Assembly (NCBI RefSeq): GCF_000763495.1
Contig: NZ_CP009576.1
Coordinates: forward strand, 568,001-632,000
From: Listeria ivanovii subsp. londoniensis
GTDB lineage: Bacteria > Bacillota > Bacilli > Lactobacillales > Listeriaceae
Length of the DNA stretch: 64,000 bases
Reading direction: 5' to 3'
Every line of letters starts with the position of its first letter. Position 1 is the first letter of the stretch. Positions 37,158-46,912 of the stretch are shown here, piece after piece. Both the position numbers and the translations under genes were made by a program. Below the pieces are notes generated by a model. It saw only the letters and a program-made list of their open reading frames with translations. It was not told the DNA's origin and did not search any database.

Positions 37158-38402
37158 ATGAAAACAAATTTAGAACGAATTAAGCAGCATTTAGAAAAAT
37201 TAGATACATATACCGCGACGCCAGGAGAGGGTACGACGCGCCTTAGTTATAGTAAGGAAGATTTAGGTGCGCGTAATTATTTAAAAAGCGAAATGATCAA
37301 AGTAGGTCTGATGGTCACGGAAGATGCGATTGGAAATATTTACGGAAGACTTGAAGGTGTGAGATCAGACTTACCAGCAGTTATTGTTGGTTCACACTTT
37401 GATTCTGTCCCAAATGGCGGGGCTTTTGATGGACCGGCTGGAGTTATTACTGGATTGGAAGTAGCAACAGTCTTTTATGAGCAAAAGTATAAACCCTATT
37501 ACCCACTTGAAATCATTGCAATGGTGGAAGAAGAAGGTTCACGTTTTGGTGCTGGGCTACTTGCTTCACGAACCATTACAGGAAAAGTAACGAAAGAAAT
37601 GCTTAATGAGATGGAAGATAGCGATGGAATTAGCGCAGCAGAAGCGATGGCGAGCCTAGGTTTTGATGCAAACAAAGTAACGGATGCTATTCGCGAAAAA
37701 GAATCTATTAAAGCTTTTATCGAATTACACATCGAACAAGGACCTATTTTAGAGAATGCAGGTGAAGATGTCGCCATAGTTGATGCGATTGTTGGTTTGA
37801 CCGAAATAAAAGTAACAATTAATGGTCAAGCAGGTCATGCTGGAACAACACCGATGAATAATCGGAAAGACGCTCTGACAGCGGCTGTCCACATTCTCAC
37901 ACAGCTTCCTGAACTCGCAGTCCAAGAAGGAAATGGGACTGTTTTAACGATTGGGAAATTAAATGTCTATCCAAATGGTGCTAACGTGATCCCGAATAAA
38001 GTTGTCTTCACTGTTGATGTTCGAGCAAAAGAGGAGAAACACGTCCAAAATACATTAGAAAAAGTGAAAATAGTTGTTAACAAAGCTCAAAAAAACAGCA
38101 TTACTTGTGAGATAGAAGAAATGCTTTATGAAAAACCTACTCAATTATCCAAAGAAATCCACCAAGCCCTATCCGCGAGTGCTGAGAAATTAGATTTCAA
38201 ATACCGAACAATGGTTAGTGGCGCTGGACATGATGCGATGATCTTTGCGAATTTGACTGAAGTGGGTCTTGTCTTTGTACCGAGTCATAATGGGATAAGC
38301 CATGCACCGGAAGAATGGACTGATTACGACAAACTCCAAAAAGGCATAGAAGTCGTGCTAGATACAGTTAAGAAATGGACGGAGGAAAACACAAATGAAT
38401 GA
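37158..38402 (+). CDS. M20-family N-carbamoyl-amino-acid/ureidoglycolate-type amidohydrolase
   Basis: 414 residues. Metal-binding motifs of the AllC/HyuC/AmaB branch: GSHFDSVPNGGAFDGPAGV (His, Asp bridging), MVEEEGSRFGAG (Glu-Glu), and IELHIEQGP (His). The dimerisation domain is inserted at about 210-325 (GQAGHAGTTPM). The family hydrolyses N-carbamoyl-L-amino acids, ureidoglycolate or related ureido compounds to the amino acid. GGGAGG before ATG 37158. It overlaps the next gene by eight bases. Confidence 0.9.
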   Translation: MKTNLERIKQHLEKLDTYTATPGEGTTRLSYSKEDLGARNYLKSEMIKVGLMVTEDAIGNIYGRLEGVRSDLPAVIVGSHFDSVPNGGAFDGPAGVITGLEVATVFYEQKYKPYYPLEIIAMVEEEGSRFGAGLLASRTITGKVTKEMLNEMEDSDGISAAEAMASLGFDANKVTDAIREKESIKAFIELHIEQGPILENAGEDVAIVDAIVGLTEIKVTINGQAGHAGTTPMNNRKDALTAAVHILTQLPELAVQEGNGTVLTIGKLNVYPNGANVIPNKVVFTVDVRAKEEKHVQNTLEKVKIVVNKAQKNSITCEIEEMLYEKPTQLSKEIHQALSASAEKLDFKYRTMVSGAGHDAMIFANLTEVGLVFVPSHNGISHAPEEWTDYDKLQKGIEVVLDTVKKWTEENTNE

Positions 38403-39576
38403 CAAAATAAAACAACATATTTTAAAAAAAGAAGATGAGATGATTGCATTTCGTCGTGATTTACATCAGCATCCAGAGCTACAGTGGCAGGAGTTCCGAA
38501 CAACGGACCAAGTTGCCAGAGAACTCGACAATGTAGGAATTCCCTATCGACGAACCGAACCAACTGGATTAATTGCTGATTTAGTAGGTGGGAAACCTGG
38601 GAAAACGGTTGCATTAAGAGGGGACATGGATGCGCTTCCGGTTCAAGAATTAAACCTGTCACTTGCATATAAATCTACAGAAGATGGCAAAATGCATGCT
38701 TGTGGACACGATTCCCATACATCCATGTTATTAACCGCAGCTAAAGCCCTTAAAGAAGTTCAATCGGGGCTAAGAGGAACTGTTCGATTTATTTTTCAGC
38801 CTTCAGAAGAAAATGCAGAAGGCGCAAAAGAAATGGTTGCGCAAGGAGCGATGGAGGGCGTCGACCACGTGTTTGGAATTCATATCTGGTCCCAAACTCC
38901 AAGTGGGAAAGTTTCTTGTGTAGTTGGCTCGTCCTTCGCCTCAGCAGATATCATCCAAATTGATTTCACAGGTCAAGGTGGACATGGTGCAATGCCTCAT
39001 GACACCATTGATGCGACGGTGATGGCTTCTTCTTTCGTAATGAATCTACAAGCAATCGTAGCCCGCGAAACTGACCCACTTGACCCAGTTGTAGTTACAA
39101 TTGGTAAAATGGAAGTCGGCACAAGATTTAACGTCATCGCTGAAAATGCCCATTTAGAAGGCACTGTTCGTTGTTTCAATAACACGACTCGCGCCAAAGT
39201 AGCAAAATCAATCGAACACTATGCTAAGCAAACAGCAGCTATTTACGGGGGAACAGCAGAAATGATTTATACTGAAGGAACCCAACCAGTTATCAATGAC
39301 GAAAAAAGCGCTTTGCTCGTTCAAAAAACAATTGTCGAATCTTTTGGAGAAGATGCGTTATACTTTGAAAAGCCAACAACTGGCGGCGAAGACTTTAGTT
39401 ACTTTATGGATGAAGCGCCAGGAAGTTTTGCATTAATTGGATGTGGGAATCCAGAAAAAGAAACAGAATGGGCACATCACCACGGTCGTTTTAATATTGA
39501 TGAAAGTGTCATGAAAAACGGAGCAGAACTTTATGCACAGTTCGCGAATAATTATTTGAACCAAGATGAGTTTTAA
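38395..39576 (+). CDS. M20-family amidohydrolase (N-acyl-amino-acid type)
   Basis: 393 residues. Aminoacylase-1/HipO-like: RRDLHQHPELQWQEF, RGDMDALPVQE, MHACGHDSHTSML (Cys/His/Asp metal site), QPSEENAEGAKEM (catalytic Glu), and a late His in GGEDFSYF. Members remove acyl groups from amino acids or from peptides. Translated with its upstream neighbour through an overlap, so the two probably act on the same pathway, for example salvage of carbamoyl- or acyl-amino acids. Confidence 0.9.
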   Translation: MNDKIKQHILKKEDEMIAFRRDLHQHPELQWQEFRTTDQVARELDNVGIPYRRTEPTGLIADLVGGKPGKTVALRGDMDALPVQELNLSLAYKSTEDGKMHACGHDSHTSMLLTAAKALKEVQSGLRGTVRFIFQPSEENAEGAKEMVAQGAMEGVDHVFGIHIWSQTPSGKVSCVVGSSFASADIIQIDFTGQGGHGAMPHDTIDATVMASSFVMNLQAIVARETDPLDPVVVTIGKMEVGTRFNVIAENAHLEGTVRCFNNTTRAKVAKSIEHYAKQTAAIYGGTAEMIYTEGTQPVINDEKSALLVQKTIVESFGEDALYFEKPTTGGEDFSYFMDEAPGSFALIGCGNPEKETEWAHHHGRFNIDESVMKNGAELYAQFANNYLNQDEF

Positions 39577-39579
39577 ATT

Positions 39580-39615
39580 AAAAAGCTTCCACTAAATTTC
39601 TAGTGGAGGCTTTTT
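39580..39615. terminator. Bidirectional terminator
   Basis: AAAAAGCTTCCACTA (39580-39594) pairs with TAGTGGAGGCTTTTT (39601-39615), one G-T pair. It separates the M20 operon from the convergent aldolase gene. Confidence 0.88.
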
Positions 39616-39623
39616 AATTACTA

Positions 39624-40640
39624 CTATTGTTTCTCAACTACATGTATATCTTCAAACGAACCATATTTAGTCCACCAAGGAACGGCACCTTCATCAAGTA
39701 ATGTATCAAGTGAAGTAATATTTTCTTTCCCTTGGGTACGAAGCCATTCACGAAGCGCATCGTCACCTTGTTTACCATAAACTTCAATTCCATCTGCCCA
39801 AGTTGCTCGGCCACAAAGTACACCGCTATATTGTACGTTATGTTGGTTAGCGAATTGAATTGTTTTATGGAACATTTCCGAAGTTACACCAGCACTTAGA
39901 TAAATAAATGGAAGTGGGCTTAAATCAGAACACTCTTCGAAATGACGAGCTGCTTCGTCTTGCGTATAAGCTACTTCCCCTTCCGCAAAACCTTCCACAT
40001 ATTTAAAGTTAACTGGAACTTCAAGTTTAAGAACGTCTACCCCGTAACGCGGTTTAGCGAATTCTTTAATAGAAGCTTTAACTTTTGCTGGTTTTAATTT
40101 AGCATATTCAAGTGATCCTGAATCTGTTACTTTAGCATCATAAGTAATTGGCTCTAAGAAAAATGGAATATCAACAGCGCGACATTCGGCACCAATTCTT
40201 TCTAAAAAAGCATATTTAATTTCGTTGATTTCAGCTGGTTCGTCTGGATCATAATAAACAAGAATTTTCACTGCATCTCCGCCATTTTCTTTAATGCGAA
40301 GAGCGGATAAATCTTCAATTAAATCCGGTAGTTTACCAGGAGTAGTTGCGTCATAACCTGTTTTTTCATAAGAAGTTAATAGACCGCTACCTTCATGACG
40401 AGCTTTAATTGCTGGAGTACCATATTCTAAATCAAGCAAAATCGCAGACGCATATGGAGTAAGTTCTTCAGATACAAGTTGTTTGAAGTCTTCTACATCC
40501 TTCTTGTTTTCTGTGCCTTTTGCTTGGTGAATCATCTTCTTCAGTGAACCACGTTGGTCAATCGCAAGCGCTGCGATGACGCCTTTATCGTTGGAGAGTC
40601 TTTGTAAACCATCAAATTTACCTTTTGTTATTTGTACCAT
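39624..40640 (-). CDS. lacD: Tagatose-1,6-bisphosphate aldolase (LacD type)
   Basis: 338 residues with the class I LacD signature: KGVIAALAIDQRGSLKKMI, ILLDLEYGTPAI, DAVKILVYYDPDEP, and PFIYLSAGVTSEMF. It splits tagatose-1,6-bisphosphate into dihydroxyacetone phosphate and glyceraldehyde-3-phosphate; many LacD proteins also accept the fructose form and the sulpho-analogue. No other tagatose-pathway gene is nearby, so its physiological route here is uncertain. It is a single-gene unit. Confidence 0.9.
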   Translation of the reverse strand: MVQITKGKFDGLQRLSNDKGVIAALAIDQRGSLKKMIHQAKGTENKKDVEDFKQLVSEELTPYASAILLDLEYGTPAIKARHEGSGLLTSYEKTGYDATTPGKLPDLIEDLSALRIKENGGDAVKILVYYDPDEPAEINEIKYAFLERIGAECRAVDIPFFLEPITYDAKVTDSGSLEYAKLKPAKVKASIKEFAKPRYGVDVLKLEVPVNFKYVEGFAEGEVAYTQDEAARHFEECSDLSPLPFIYLSAGVTSEMFHKTIQFANQHNVQYSGVLCGRATWADGIEVYGKQGDDALREWLRTQGKENITSLDTLLDEGAVPWWTKYGSFEDIHVVEKQ

Positions 40641-40872
40641 TTTTATCTAGTCTCCTTTATAGCAATTTTATTGTTGCTTTATCGAATTGTCCATCCATAG
40701 TATACCACTAAAAACTTTCTGCTAAACATAGGTACATTTTCACATTGCTTTATGAAAGAGAATAAATTACTATATACTTGGGGTGTTAGGCACTAGTGGG
40801 GATTTGGGATAATTCCCGCAAGGCATATATCTTTTGGGAAAATCATTGAATGATTAGACCAGGAGTGATGGA

Positions 40873-42039
40873 ATGAATCGACGCGAAAGACATAGAAGGA
40901 AAAGAAGAAAAAACATACTAATCGTGTTGTGTACTGTGTTTATACTTTTTGTAACTACGAGTTGGATTGTAGTTGAGTTCAAAAGTAGGGACCAACAAGC
41001 AGTTTCTAAGGAAAAACCAGTACAAAAAAAGGAAACGCCTAAACCGTCAAAACCAGCTAAACCCAAGCCTGTCAAAGAAGAACCGACAGAAACAATTGTC
41101 AATAATCAGGAAATTGATGACTATTTACAACAAATCGGATTTAGTGGTTCGGTACTCGTTGTCCGTGATGGGAAAACCATTGTGCAAAAAGCTTACCTGG
41201 ATGCTAATCGTGAAACAAATAAGCCGAATACGCCAGATACACTTTACTACATCGGTTCCTCGCAAAAAGCAATTATTGCAACAGCTATTTTACAATTAGA
41301 AGAACAAGGGAAAATAAGTACTGAAGATCCAATTTCTAAATATCTCCCCAATTTTCCGAATGGTAACAACATTTACATTAAAAATTTCTTGAATCATACA
41401 TCTGGAATTGTTGGCCATACTGAAACGGGTGGTAAAATTACACCGAAAGAGCTAATTGAAGATATCGAAAATCAGGGGATAAAAGCACAGCCTGGGAAGT
41501 GGTACTATTTAGACTCCAACTACACTGTTTTGGCCTATTTGGTTGAGATACTTAGCGGAGAGCCATTGCAAAGTTATCTGGGAGAACACATATTTAAACC
41601 TGCTAGAATGGAACATACTGGATTTAACCAAAAAACGGTTGATGGGGGAAAGAATGAATCAATCGGTTACTATATAAAAAAAGATGGCACATATAAAACT
41701 CCATCGTTAATAGATTTATCGCAATTGTATGGCTGTGGAGATATATGTATGACAGCAAAAGATTTATACTTGTTTGACAAAGCATTAATGGGGGAAAAAT
41801 TAATCTCTGAAAGAAGTTTGAAGAAAATGTTTACACCAGGAAGTAAATCTGGTTATGGAATGGGATTTTACGTTGACCCAGGAAGTTATAATAGTCACGG
41901 GGTTTTAAGTGGCTGGAATGTTTCCAATAGCATGAGTCATACAGGTCGAACGTATGTTGTTCTATTATCTAACATTCAAAATAATATTTCTTCCTTTGGC
42001 AAAGTGAATAATCATATTTACGAGTTACTAAATAAATAA
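40873..42039 (+). CDS. Membrane-anchored serine hydrolase (class C beta-lactamase/PBP fold)
   Basis: 388 residues. An N-terminal basic stretch and one membrane segment (about 12-38, ILIVLCTVFILFVTTSWIVV) act as an uncleaved anchor, followed by a Lys-Pro-rich linker (45-75). The catalytic domain has SSQK (Ser-x-x-Lys) near 136-139, the YxN-type element in WYYLDSNYTVLAYL, and HTGRT near 356 as the KTG equivalent. It is probably a D,D-peptidase or esterase on the cell surface. ATG 40873 follows CAGGAGTG. Confidence 0.88.
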   Translation: MNRRERHRRKRRKNILIVLCTVFILFVTTSWIVVEFKSRDQQAVSKEKPVQKKETPKPSKPAKPKPVKEEPTETIVNNQEIDDYLQQIGFSGSVLVVRDGKTIVQKAYLDANRETNKPNTPDTLYYIGSSQKAIIATAILQLEEQGKISTEDPISKYLPNFPNGNNIYIKNFLNHTSGIVGHTETGGKITPKELIEDIENQGIKAQPGKWYYLDSNYTVLAYLVEILSGEPLQSYLGEHIFKPARMEHTGFNQKTVDGGKNESIGYYIKKDGTYKTPSLIDLSQLYGCGDICMTAKDLYLFDKALMGEKLISERSLKKMFTPGSKSGYGMGFYVDPGSYNSHGVLSGWNVSNSMSHTGRTYVVLLSNIQNNISSFGKVNNHIYELLNK

Positions 42040-42041
42040 AA

Positions 42042-42076
42042 GAAACCTCGATTCTGCTTTCAGAATCGAGGTTTTC
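42042..42076. terminator. Bidirectional terminator
   Basis: GAAACCTCGATTCTG (42042-42056) with CAGAATCGAGGTTTTC (42061-42076): an almost perfect stem around a four-base loop. Confidence 0.9.
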
Positions 42077-42078
42077 TG

Positions 42079-42999
42079 TTATTTTCCTGTAATTTGTTTT
42101 ACTGTATCTTCCACTTGATAAAGCTGAGCAGCAGCACTATAGTCACTCCATTTTGTATTATCTACTTTATACACTTGTTTTTTTTGTACGGCAGGAATAT
42201 CTTTCCAAACACCTTTTAGCATTTCATTAATAGAATCGTCATTACCATCCGTAGGCATTAAGATGAATAAACGATCGGCATCTTTTGCGTACTCGGGAAT
42301 TGCTTCATTAGAAATTGCTTTGGTTTCATGATTTGCTTTTGCTGCATCGGTTGGTGTAAAGCCAGCTCCTGAGAAAAGTCCGTCGAACACTTTTGCATCG
42401 TGAATATAGATTTCTTTTCCATAAAATTGAATCACAGCTGCTTTTTCATTTTCCACACCAGCATCTTTTAAAGTTGCTTTTGCTTCTTTGGACGCTGCTG
42501 CATAGTCTTTGTCCCATTTTTCTTTTTCAGGCTTTTTGTTTAAAAGGTTGGCCATATTGCTAAGTTGTTTGTCTGGAGTATCACCAAAATGCGTGATATA
42601 TACGGGAGCAATTTTTTCTAGGTTTTCTAAAAGATCTTTTTGGTAATCACTAATAATAATTAAGTCTGGTTTTAAGTTGGCGACTTTTTCGATATTTGGT
42701 TTATCATTACCAACACTTTCTGTTCCTTTTGTAGCTTCTGGATATGTAGTGATGTAATAATCTAGTGTACCAACTGGTTTTACGCCTAAGATCTCCATTT
42801 CACTCACGTTTTGAAGTGCGACGATGTTTTTGGGTGTTGTTGGTGCCTCCACTTTACGGTCAAGTGCATCAGTTACTGTTTTTGTTGCGTCTTCCTTTTC
42901 TTTGCTTGAATCTTTATCTGAAGAACTGCCACAAGCGGTTAATACTACTGCTAAAAGTAAAGTCATGATGATAGCAGCCCATTTATGCTTTTGATACAT
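42079..42999 (-). CDS. Iron-siderophore ABC transporter substrate-binding lipoprotein
   Basis: 306 residues. Signal peptide with lipobox VVLTAC, then a linker rich in Ser, Asp and Lys, then a type III (FhuD/CeuE-like) binding fold: PKNIVALQNVSEMEILGVKPVG, KPDLIIISDYQK and a long connecting helix. A near-perfect Fur box upstream supports iron regulation and an Fe3+-siderophore or haem ligand. There are no permease or ATPase genes beside it, so the protein must use a transporter encoded elsewhere. Confidence 0.9.
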   Translation of the reverse strand: MYQKHKWAAIIMTLLLAVVLTACGSSSDKDSSKEKEDATKTVTDALDRKVEAPTTPKNIVALQNVSEMEILGVKPVGTLDYYITTYPEATKGTESVGNDKPNIEKVANLKPDLIIISDYQKDLLENLEKIAPVYITHFGDTPDKQLSNMANLLNKKPEKEKWDKDYAAASKEAKATLKDAGVENEKAAVIQFYGKEIYIHDAKVFDGLFSGAGFTPTDAAKANHETKAISNEAIPEYAKDADRLFILMPTDGNDDSINEMLKGVWKDIPAVQKKQVYKVDNTKWSDYSAAAQLYQVEDTVKQITGK

Positions 43000-43017
43000 T
43001 GTATTTCCTCCCTAATT

Positions 43018-43036
43018 GAAAATGATTTTCATTATC
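43018..43036 (-). promoter_or_regulatory. Fur box
   Basis: On the reverse strand GATAATGAAAATCATTTTC matches the 19-bp Fur consensus GATAATGATAATCATTATC at 17 positions. It lies 19-37 bases upstream of the lipoprotein start codon. Confidence 0.9.
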
Positions 43037-43106
43037 GTTATAAAAGTAATTATATCGAAAACAGGGAGGAATGACAAGGTGAAAATGAGCACAAATAGTT
43101 TTTATT

Positions 43107-43457
43107 TTAAAAATGGACAGTATCCCCGACTGCAAGTGTTGGAAAAATTTCTGGGGAGACAACGATTGCACCTGGTAACACTTCATTTTCGCCAGAGCGG
43201 AAGTAGATGGAGATATGCCCGAGTTCTTCTAAGTTTTTGTTTGCTTCTGTACCAACTTCTTCTATTATATATTCTTGCTGTCCAATAGTTAATTTGTTTC
43301 CTTTTTGAATAGCGTTATTTGGTAACTCTTCCAATTCATGAATAACAGAGATTTCACGTAGCTCATTCGTGGCTGTTGGGCCGAATAATATCACAATTTT
43401 TTCTTCTTCAAAAGCGGGAACAAGTGGGCCGATTTCGATTATTTTACTTTTCGTCAT
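43107..43457 (-). CDS. srlB: PTS sorbitol-type transporter subunit IIA
   Basis: 116 residues; the ATG at 43457 follows GAGGAG (an upstream GTG-type start at 43526 would extend into the IIBC gene). GutA/SrlB family: SKIIEIGPLVPAFEEEKIVILFGP and VIHELEELPNNAIQKG, with the histidine expected to take phosphate from HPr. Last gene of the sorbitol-type PTS operon; translation probably follows that of IIBC 20 bases upstream. The actual sugar alcohol is unknown. Confidence 0.88.
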   Translation of the reverse strand: MTKSKIIEIGPLVPAFEEEKIVILFGPTATNELREISVIHELEELPNNAIQKGNKLTIGQQEYIIEEVGTEANKNLEELGHISIYFRSGENEVLPGAIVVSPEIFPTLAVGDTVHF

Positions 43458-43476
43458 AGAGAACTCCTCCTCAAAA

Positions 43477-44463
43477 TTAATACATTCCAATACTGAATAC
43501 CCATGCAATAACAACTGCGAGCACACCAGTAATCATTCGACTATAGAGAATAGCTGGGACACCAAATTGGACTGTTTTTGGTTTCGCTTCTGCAAGAGAT
43601 AGACCAACTGGAATAAAATCACAGCCAGCTTGTGCATTGATTGCGAATAATGCCGGAAGCGCGTAAGTAACTGGAATAGCGCCAATCGCGATTTGAGATC
43701 CAATTAATACACCAATTACCTGGGCAATAACAGCTCCTGGTCCGAGAATAGGCGAAAGGAAAGGCAAGCTACAAATAAAGGCGATAAGTAACATTCCCCA
43801 AATAGATCCAGCAAGCGGAGAAAGCGTATTGGCAATCAATTTTCCGATTCCTGTATAATTAATAATACCAATAATCATACTAATGAAAGCCATAAAAGGG
43901 ATGATATTTTTGATCAGCATGTCGACAGAATCGCGACCAGCTTGATAAAAAATTCCCATTGCTTTACCAATACCTCGAGAAAATTTGACTAGATAGCCTT
44001 CTTTTAATTCGCTTGCTTCCTGCTGATCTTCTTTGATTTTTGCGTAGTCTTCTTTAAACTTTTCTCGGTCAAAAGGTTTTCCGGGATTGTTGTCAGTAAT
44101 TGTTACTTCAATATTTTCTGGTTTAACACCGGAAACGAAAATATCTTCAGTGATATGTTTGGCAAGTGGGCCTGATGGAGATGATGGAAGAACATCCACC
44201 GTTGGAATACGTTTCATTGGATAGACACCGATTCGTGCAGTTCCGCCACAATCAATTACAACACACATCATTTCTTCTTCGGGAATGGAATTTTTAAAAC
44301 CATCCACTGCTTCTGCGCCAGACAATTCTGCTATTTTTTTAGCAACTGGGTGAATGCCGCCACCAGTGATAGAAACTACTTTTGTTCTTGGTTCGCTAGG
44401 GGCTAAATCGAACCCGGTCCCCCAACCACCTTGGCCTTTGTTTACATGAATGGATTGATACAT
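43477..44463 (-). CDS. srlE: PTS sorbitol-type transporter subunit IIBC
   Basis: 328 residues. The N-terminal IIB domain (1-130) has the phosphorylated cysteine, Cys72, in [15 protein letters not shown]. The C-terminal part (about 185-328) has five to six membrane helices of the Gut IIC half. It works with the separate IIC protein encoded just upstream in the operon to import and phosphorylate a sugar alcohol. Confidence 0.92.
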   Translation of the reverse strand: MYQSIHVNKGQGGWGTGFDLAPSEPRTKVVSITGGGIHPVAKKIAELSGAEAVDGFKNSIPEEEMMCVVIDCGGTARIGVYPMKRIPTVDVLPSSPSGPLAKHITEDIFVSGVKPENIEVTITDNNPGKPFDREKFKEDYAKIKEDQQEASELKEGYLVKFSRGIGKAMGIFYQAGRDSVDMLIKNIIPFMAFISMIIGIINYTGIGKLIANTLSPLAGSIWGMLLIAFICSLPFLSPILGPGAVIAQVIGVLIGSQIAIGAIPVTYALPALFAINAQAGCDFIPVGLSLAEAKPKTVQFGVPAILYSRMITGVLAVVIAWVFSIGMY

Positions 44464-44484
44464 TTTATTTGCCTCCTATCTATC

Positions 44485-45006
44485 TCAGACTTTTTCTTTT
44501 CGCATGAGAAATTTCGTAATGGTTTCAGTAATAACACCACGCATTAAGATAACAACGATACCAGCTAAAAAGTAACGTACAGCAAGGCTTGACATACTAT
44601 AACCGGCTTCAACAACCCCATTAGCGATACCTAAGTAAACAAATAGTTCGCCAGCATTGGCATAAGGAAAAAGTCCTGTTACTGGGTGTAAAAACGAAAC
44701 TACAGAGTCATAAAAGGCAGGTTTTTGATGTTCCTTTACAAAACGACCAAACGTATAAGCCATTGGATTGGTTAACATCAAAACAGATAAAACTGGCATA
44801 AGCGTATAACGCAAAATCATATTTTTAGCAGAAAATTGGATTGCTCGGTTGACTCGCTCTTCCCCGATAAAAGCAATAATCGAGTAAGTAAAGGTTAAAA
44901 GGACAATTAAAAGAGGGACAATTCCCGTCATAAAACTTATAAACTGTTTACCACCGGCTTCGAAAAGACCGATAAAGTTCGTTCCAAACCATTCGATATA
45001 ATCCAT
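44485..45006 (-). CDS. srlA: PTS sorbitol-type transporter subunit IIC
   Basis: 173 residues, about four to five membrane segments. The GutC/SrlA opening IEWFGTNFIGLFEAGGKQFI is conserved, as is RFVKEHQKPAFYDSVVSF. Third gene of the operon, between gutM and the IIBC gene. It completes the membrane channel with IIBC. Confidence 0.92.
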   Translation of the reverse strand: MDYIEWFGTNFIGLFEAGGKQFISFMTGIVPLLIVLLTFTYSIIAFIGEERVNRAIQFSAKNMILRYTLMPVLSVLMLTNPMAYTFGRFVKEHQKPAFYDSVVSFLHPVTGLFPYANAGELFVYLGIANGVVEAGYSMSSLAVRYFLAGIVVILMRGVITETITKFLMRKEKV

Positions 45007-45030
45007 TCGGAAACACTCCTTTTCGATTTA

Positions 45031-45411
45031 TTAAAGCGCTTTCAAACAACTGTTAACTGTTTTGATAACTGCTTTTTCTTGGATAGAATTTTTTTGTTTA
45101 TTTGTTAATTCAGTGAGAATTTCAGATAATTCTTTTTGCTGATAGTCGGTAAAGGTTTTGAATTTTGCAAAAACCGTTTTTCCAGTTAAAATCTGACATT
45201 CATGAACAACTTGTTTTTCATTTACAACCAGTATTGCAACGGCACTTGAGCGGAATTTCAAGCGTTCCATTTCGGAATAAAGGTGAAAGCCGATTTTTCC
45301 AGCATATTTTGTCGCGACTTTATTCATATGGTGTTGATAATACCGCACTTGGAAAAAAGCTAAGAATGTCTGAGCGATAAAAATAAGGGAAGCAATTAGA
45401 ACGATATTCAT
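45031..45411 (-). CDS. gutM: Glucitol operon activator GutM homologue
   Basis: 126 residues. One N-terminal membrane segment (about 1-20, IVLIASLIFIAQTFLAFFQV) and a cytoplasmic domain typical of GutM: QVRYYQHHMNKVATKYAGKIGFH. In enteric bacteria GutM modulates expression of the sorbitol operon. Here it lies between the oxidoreductase and the PTS genes, in the same operon. Confidence 0.85.
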   Translation of the reverse strand: MNIVLIASLIFIAQTFLAFFQVRYYQHHMNKVATKYAGKIGFHLYSEMERLKFRSSAVAILVVNEKQVVHECQILTGKTVFAKFKTFTDYQQKELSEILTELTNKQKNSIQEKAVIKTVNSCLKAL

Positions 45412-45471
45412 CTATTTTCCTCCTTATAATTGGCGGGAAAAGTAGGAAATAACCATTCCCGCCATGTTAAA

Positions 45472-46722
45472 TTAATTACTAAAAGTTTCATCTTGTAGTT
45501 TTCTAAGTTTCCAAACGGTAGTAGACTCATCAAGTGTGACATCTTCGTCTGTAATGAAAGTACCAGCTTTAATATTTCGACGGGCTATAACCTCGCCACT
45601 AATTAAGCCGATTGGAATATGCCCATTTGTTGCCATATCAACATGTGTTTCTAAGACGCCACGAACACAGAAACCACCGATTCCATCAAGTTTTTCACCT
45701 GCTTGAATATCTTTTTTCGCGACAGCAACGGTTTCTGAAACTGGCGCGCCTTTTGGTACAATAGCATGATCATGATTAAGAACAGCTTTGGCAATTGTGA
45801 GTGGTGTTTCAAGACTTGCTAAGTGATAAGGACGGTAAAGGATGTGATGATCGCGTTCACCTTTTTTCATTAAATAGCTTAACTCATGACTAACTCCTTC
45901 ATTTTGTCCTTTAACAATAACGAAAACTCCTGGTGCTAAACCGTCGACATATTCAACAACACCAAACTTATTTAAAATTCCACCTTGTTCTTTTAAGTCT
46001 AAATCTTTAATAATAGAATCAACATCACCAGAGATACCGTGCATTCCAACTACATCAGGAACATAACCAATCGCATTGGAAAGTAGATTCATTTCAGCCA
46101 TTGTTTTAGTACCATCTTGGAAAGCAGCTAACATATGAGAAGCCATATTTTTTCCATCTGCTTCGGCTTGGCAACTATCTGGATTAGCATTGATTTTTAA
46201 TTTATTGTTTTTTCCTTTTCCGGCAACAAGCACTTCCATCCCCATGGATTTGGAAAATTCGTAAAGTTCAGTTATTGCGGCAGGCTCATCGCCATCTGAA
46301 CCGGTATAAACTAAACCAGCACTATCATATAATTTTTTCATCAATGGTCCGATTGTAATATCAATTTCAACATTAAGTAATACGAGTTGTTTTTTAGCAA
46401 GTAAGGTTTCTAGGGAAATTTTTGCTCCGACTTCTGGGACACCTGTAGCATCGACAATCACTTCTACCAGATCAGAATGAATAATTTCTTTAAAGTTATT
46501 TGATAATAGAATTTTTTCTTTTTTTATAGCAGTAGCATTGTAAGCATCAGCAGCTTTTTTTGCAGCTTCCACATGAATATCACTAATACCAACTACACTC
46601 ATTCCTGGAATAGCAGCGATTTGTGAAATCATCCCGAATCCCATTTGACCGGCACCGATAACTCCGACACGAATAGGATTATTTTCTTGTTCACGAGCAA
46701 GTAACTGTCTGTATAAAGTCAT
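45472..46722 (-). CDS. NAD(P)-dependent oxidoreductase with SAF domain
   Basis: 416 residues. The N-terminal Rossmann fold (VGVIGAGQMGFGMISQIA) resembles homoserine-dehydrogenase-like oxidoreductases, with a catalytic middle domain and a C-terminal SAF domain (about 335-410: VAVAKKDIQAGEKLDGIGG and IARRNIKAGTFITDEDV). It is the first gene of the PTS operon downstream of the SorC gene. It replaces the sorbitol-6-phosphate dehydrogenase usually found with this PTS, which suggests a different sugar alcohol or acid. Confidence 0.85.
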   Translation of the reverse strand: MTLYRQLLAREQENNPIRVGVIGAGQMGFGMISQIAAIPGMSVVGISDIHVEAAKKAADAYNATAIKKEKILLSNNFKEIIHSDLVEVIVDATGVPEVGAKISLETLLAKKQLVLLNVEIDITIGPLMKKLYDSAGLVYTGSDGDEPAAITELYEFSKSMGMEVLVAGKGKNNKLKINANPDSCQAEADGKNMASHMLAAFQDGTKTMAEMNLLSNAIGYVPDVVGMHGISGDVDSIIKDLDLKEQGGILNKFGVVEYVDGLAPGVFVIVKGQNEGVSHELSYLMKKGERDHHILYRPYHLASLETPLTIAKAVLNHDHAIVPKGAPVSETVAVAKKDIQAGEKLDGIGGFCVRGVLETHVDMATNGHIPIGLISGEVIARRNIKAGTFITDEDVTLDESTTVWKLRKLQDETFSN

Positions 46723-46804
46723 TTCAAGTTCCTCCTAGTAATCGTTTTCATTTATTAAAATAAAATTCCGGATAAAGCTGTTTTATTCTAATTAATGATA
46801 ATTT

Positions 46805-46833
46805 GACATTTGTCACCCATAGTGACAAATGTC
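46805..46833. promoter_or_regulatory. 12-bp perfect inverted repeat, candidate SorC operator
   Basis: GACATTTGTCAC (46805-46816) and GTGACAAATGTC (46822-46833) with a 5-bp centre. It lies about 85 bases upstream of the oxidoreductase start, between it and the SorC gene, and far exceeds what an ordinary hairpin needs; there is no T-run. Best read as a regulator site. Confidence 0.75.
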
Positions 46834-46912
46834 GTATTTCACAAATTAAATATAACATTTAAACATTTTTCCGTCAATGAAATATTGTACATTTTTATTT
46901 TTAAATAAATAA

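Noticed and set aside
43016-43288. Plus-strand frame across the Fur box and the IIA gene
   Set aside because: Antisense to the IIA gene; the Fur box belongs to the reverse-strand lipoprotein gene.
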